A stretch of DNA of 64,000 nt from Alteromonas ponticola (lineage in GTDB: Bacteria > Pseudomonadota > Gammaproteobacteria > Enterobacterales > Alteromonadaceae). Within the stretch, counting starts at the first letter, position 1, and the number at the start of each line of letters is the position of its first letter. Below, piece after piece: positions 63,853 through 64,000 of the stretch. The notes below the pieces were generated by a model. It saw only the letters and a program-made list of their open reading frames with translations, searched no databases and was not told the origin of the DNA. The translations under genes and the position numbers were made by a program. The DNA lies in assembly GCF_012911815.1 (NCBI RefSeq), contig NZ_JAATNW010000006.1, forward strand, positions 1-64,000, written 5' to 3'.

Positions 63853-64000
63853 ATGACACTTGCTTTTTATTACGATAAATTACAAAGCCTTAGGCCTGAT
63901 AAATCTTCTGGAAGAGCTAAGCCGCACAAGGTCTGTATGATGTTCGCAGTAATGGATCTTATCGAACAGGGGCATGTTTACAATAACCGCATTTATTATG
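63853..64000 (+). CDS. HNH-endonuclease-like protein, N-terminus only (cut by window end)
   Basis: The first 49 codons are present. The stretch GRAKPHKVCMMFAVMDLIEQGHVYNNRI resembles the N-terminal domain of HNH endonucleases annotated as putative restriction enzymes, where a PHKxxxLLAVxDLIExG motif is common. The catalytic HNH would be beyond position 64000. AAGG lies nine bases before the ATG. The call is tentative. Confidence 0.5.
   Translation, partial: MTLAFYYDKLQSLRPDKSSGRAKPHKVCMMFAVMDLIEQGHVYNNRIYY

Overview
The window looks like the replication-origin region of a marine gammaproteobacterium of the order Alteromonadales, probably the Alteromonadaceae (Alteromonas, Aestuariibacter and relatives). 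The assignment rests on gene order and protein character: a yrdA-aroE-tsaC-yrdD-smg-dprA block with def-fmt-rsmB-trkA beside rrn-type promoters, a polA-Spot 42-engB-cytochrome c4 block, the dnaA-dnaN-recF-gyrB cluster, rpmH-rnpA-yidD-yidC-mnmE, mnmG-rsmG-parA-parB and a full atp operon. It is ordinary chromosome almost throughout. I saw no insertion sequence, prophage, tRNA, rRNA body or CRISPR array.

Layout. 1-300: two tandem rRNA-operon promoters firing leftward out of the window. 0.3-7 kb: yrdA, aroE, a truncated haemoglobin sharing a CATG with aroE, hemF, tsaC, a zinc-ribbon protein, smg, dprA and a LysM protein. 7-13.6 kb: def-fmt-rsmB-trkA, then trkH and elbB. 13.6-21.8 kb: polA behind two DnaA boxes, a Spot 42 homologue, an orphan terminator, engB, a dihaem cytochrome c, a strong candidate for an undescribed regulatory RNA, a methyltransferase, yihI, a DUF2489 protein and tag. 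21.9-25.6 kb: glyQ-glyS, a lipoprotein and a DUF2798 protein. 25.8-31.8 kb: a 1455-residue secreted pullulanase with three C-terminal repeats, then a soluble GAF histidine kinase.

31.9-50.6 kb is the replication and segregation core. gyrB, recF, dnaN and dnaA run leftward. rpmH, rnpA, yidD, yidC, yajQ, mnmE and mioC run rightward, followed by a dnaT-dnaC helicase-loader pair and a DUF4097 protein. The origin lies at about 45.8-46.2 kb, with 16 GATC sites in about 390 bp, DnaA boxes and an AT-rich unwinding zone on the mnmG side. mnmG-rsmG-parA-parB follow. Two parS-like palindromes lie inside recF and are encoded there by the peptide FHVEH. Initiator, clamp, helicase loader, origin, partition proteins and centromere sites therefore sit within about 16 kb.

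50.7-57.8 kb is atpIBEFHAGDC, with a promoter, a terminator and three strong hairpins between genes, two of them capped by UNCG tetraloops. 57.9-62.8 kb holds accessory housekeeping genes: GFA, VOC, TapT/DTW, an alkyltransferase-like protein, an HD-GYP phosphodiesterase, an OmpA lipoprotein and a peptidoglycan-binding amidase-like protein. From 62.8 kb the character changes to AT-rich sequence with a stand-alone methyltransferase, a 37-codon ORF over a hexanucleotide repeat and the start of an HNH-endonuclease-like gene cut by the window end. This may be the edge of a defence or accessory island. All start codons, promoters and RNA calls were made by eye; no alignment, folding or database search was run.
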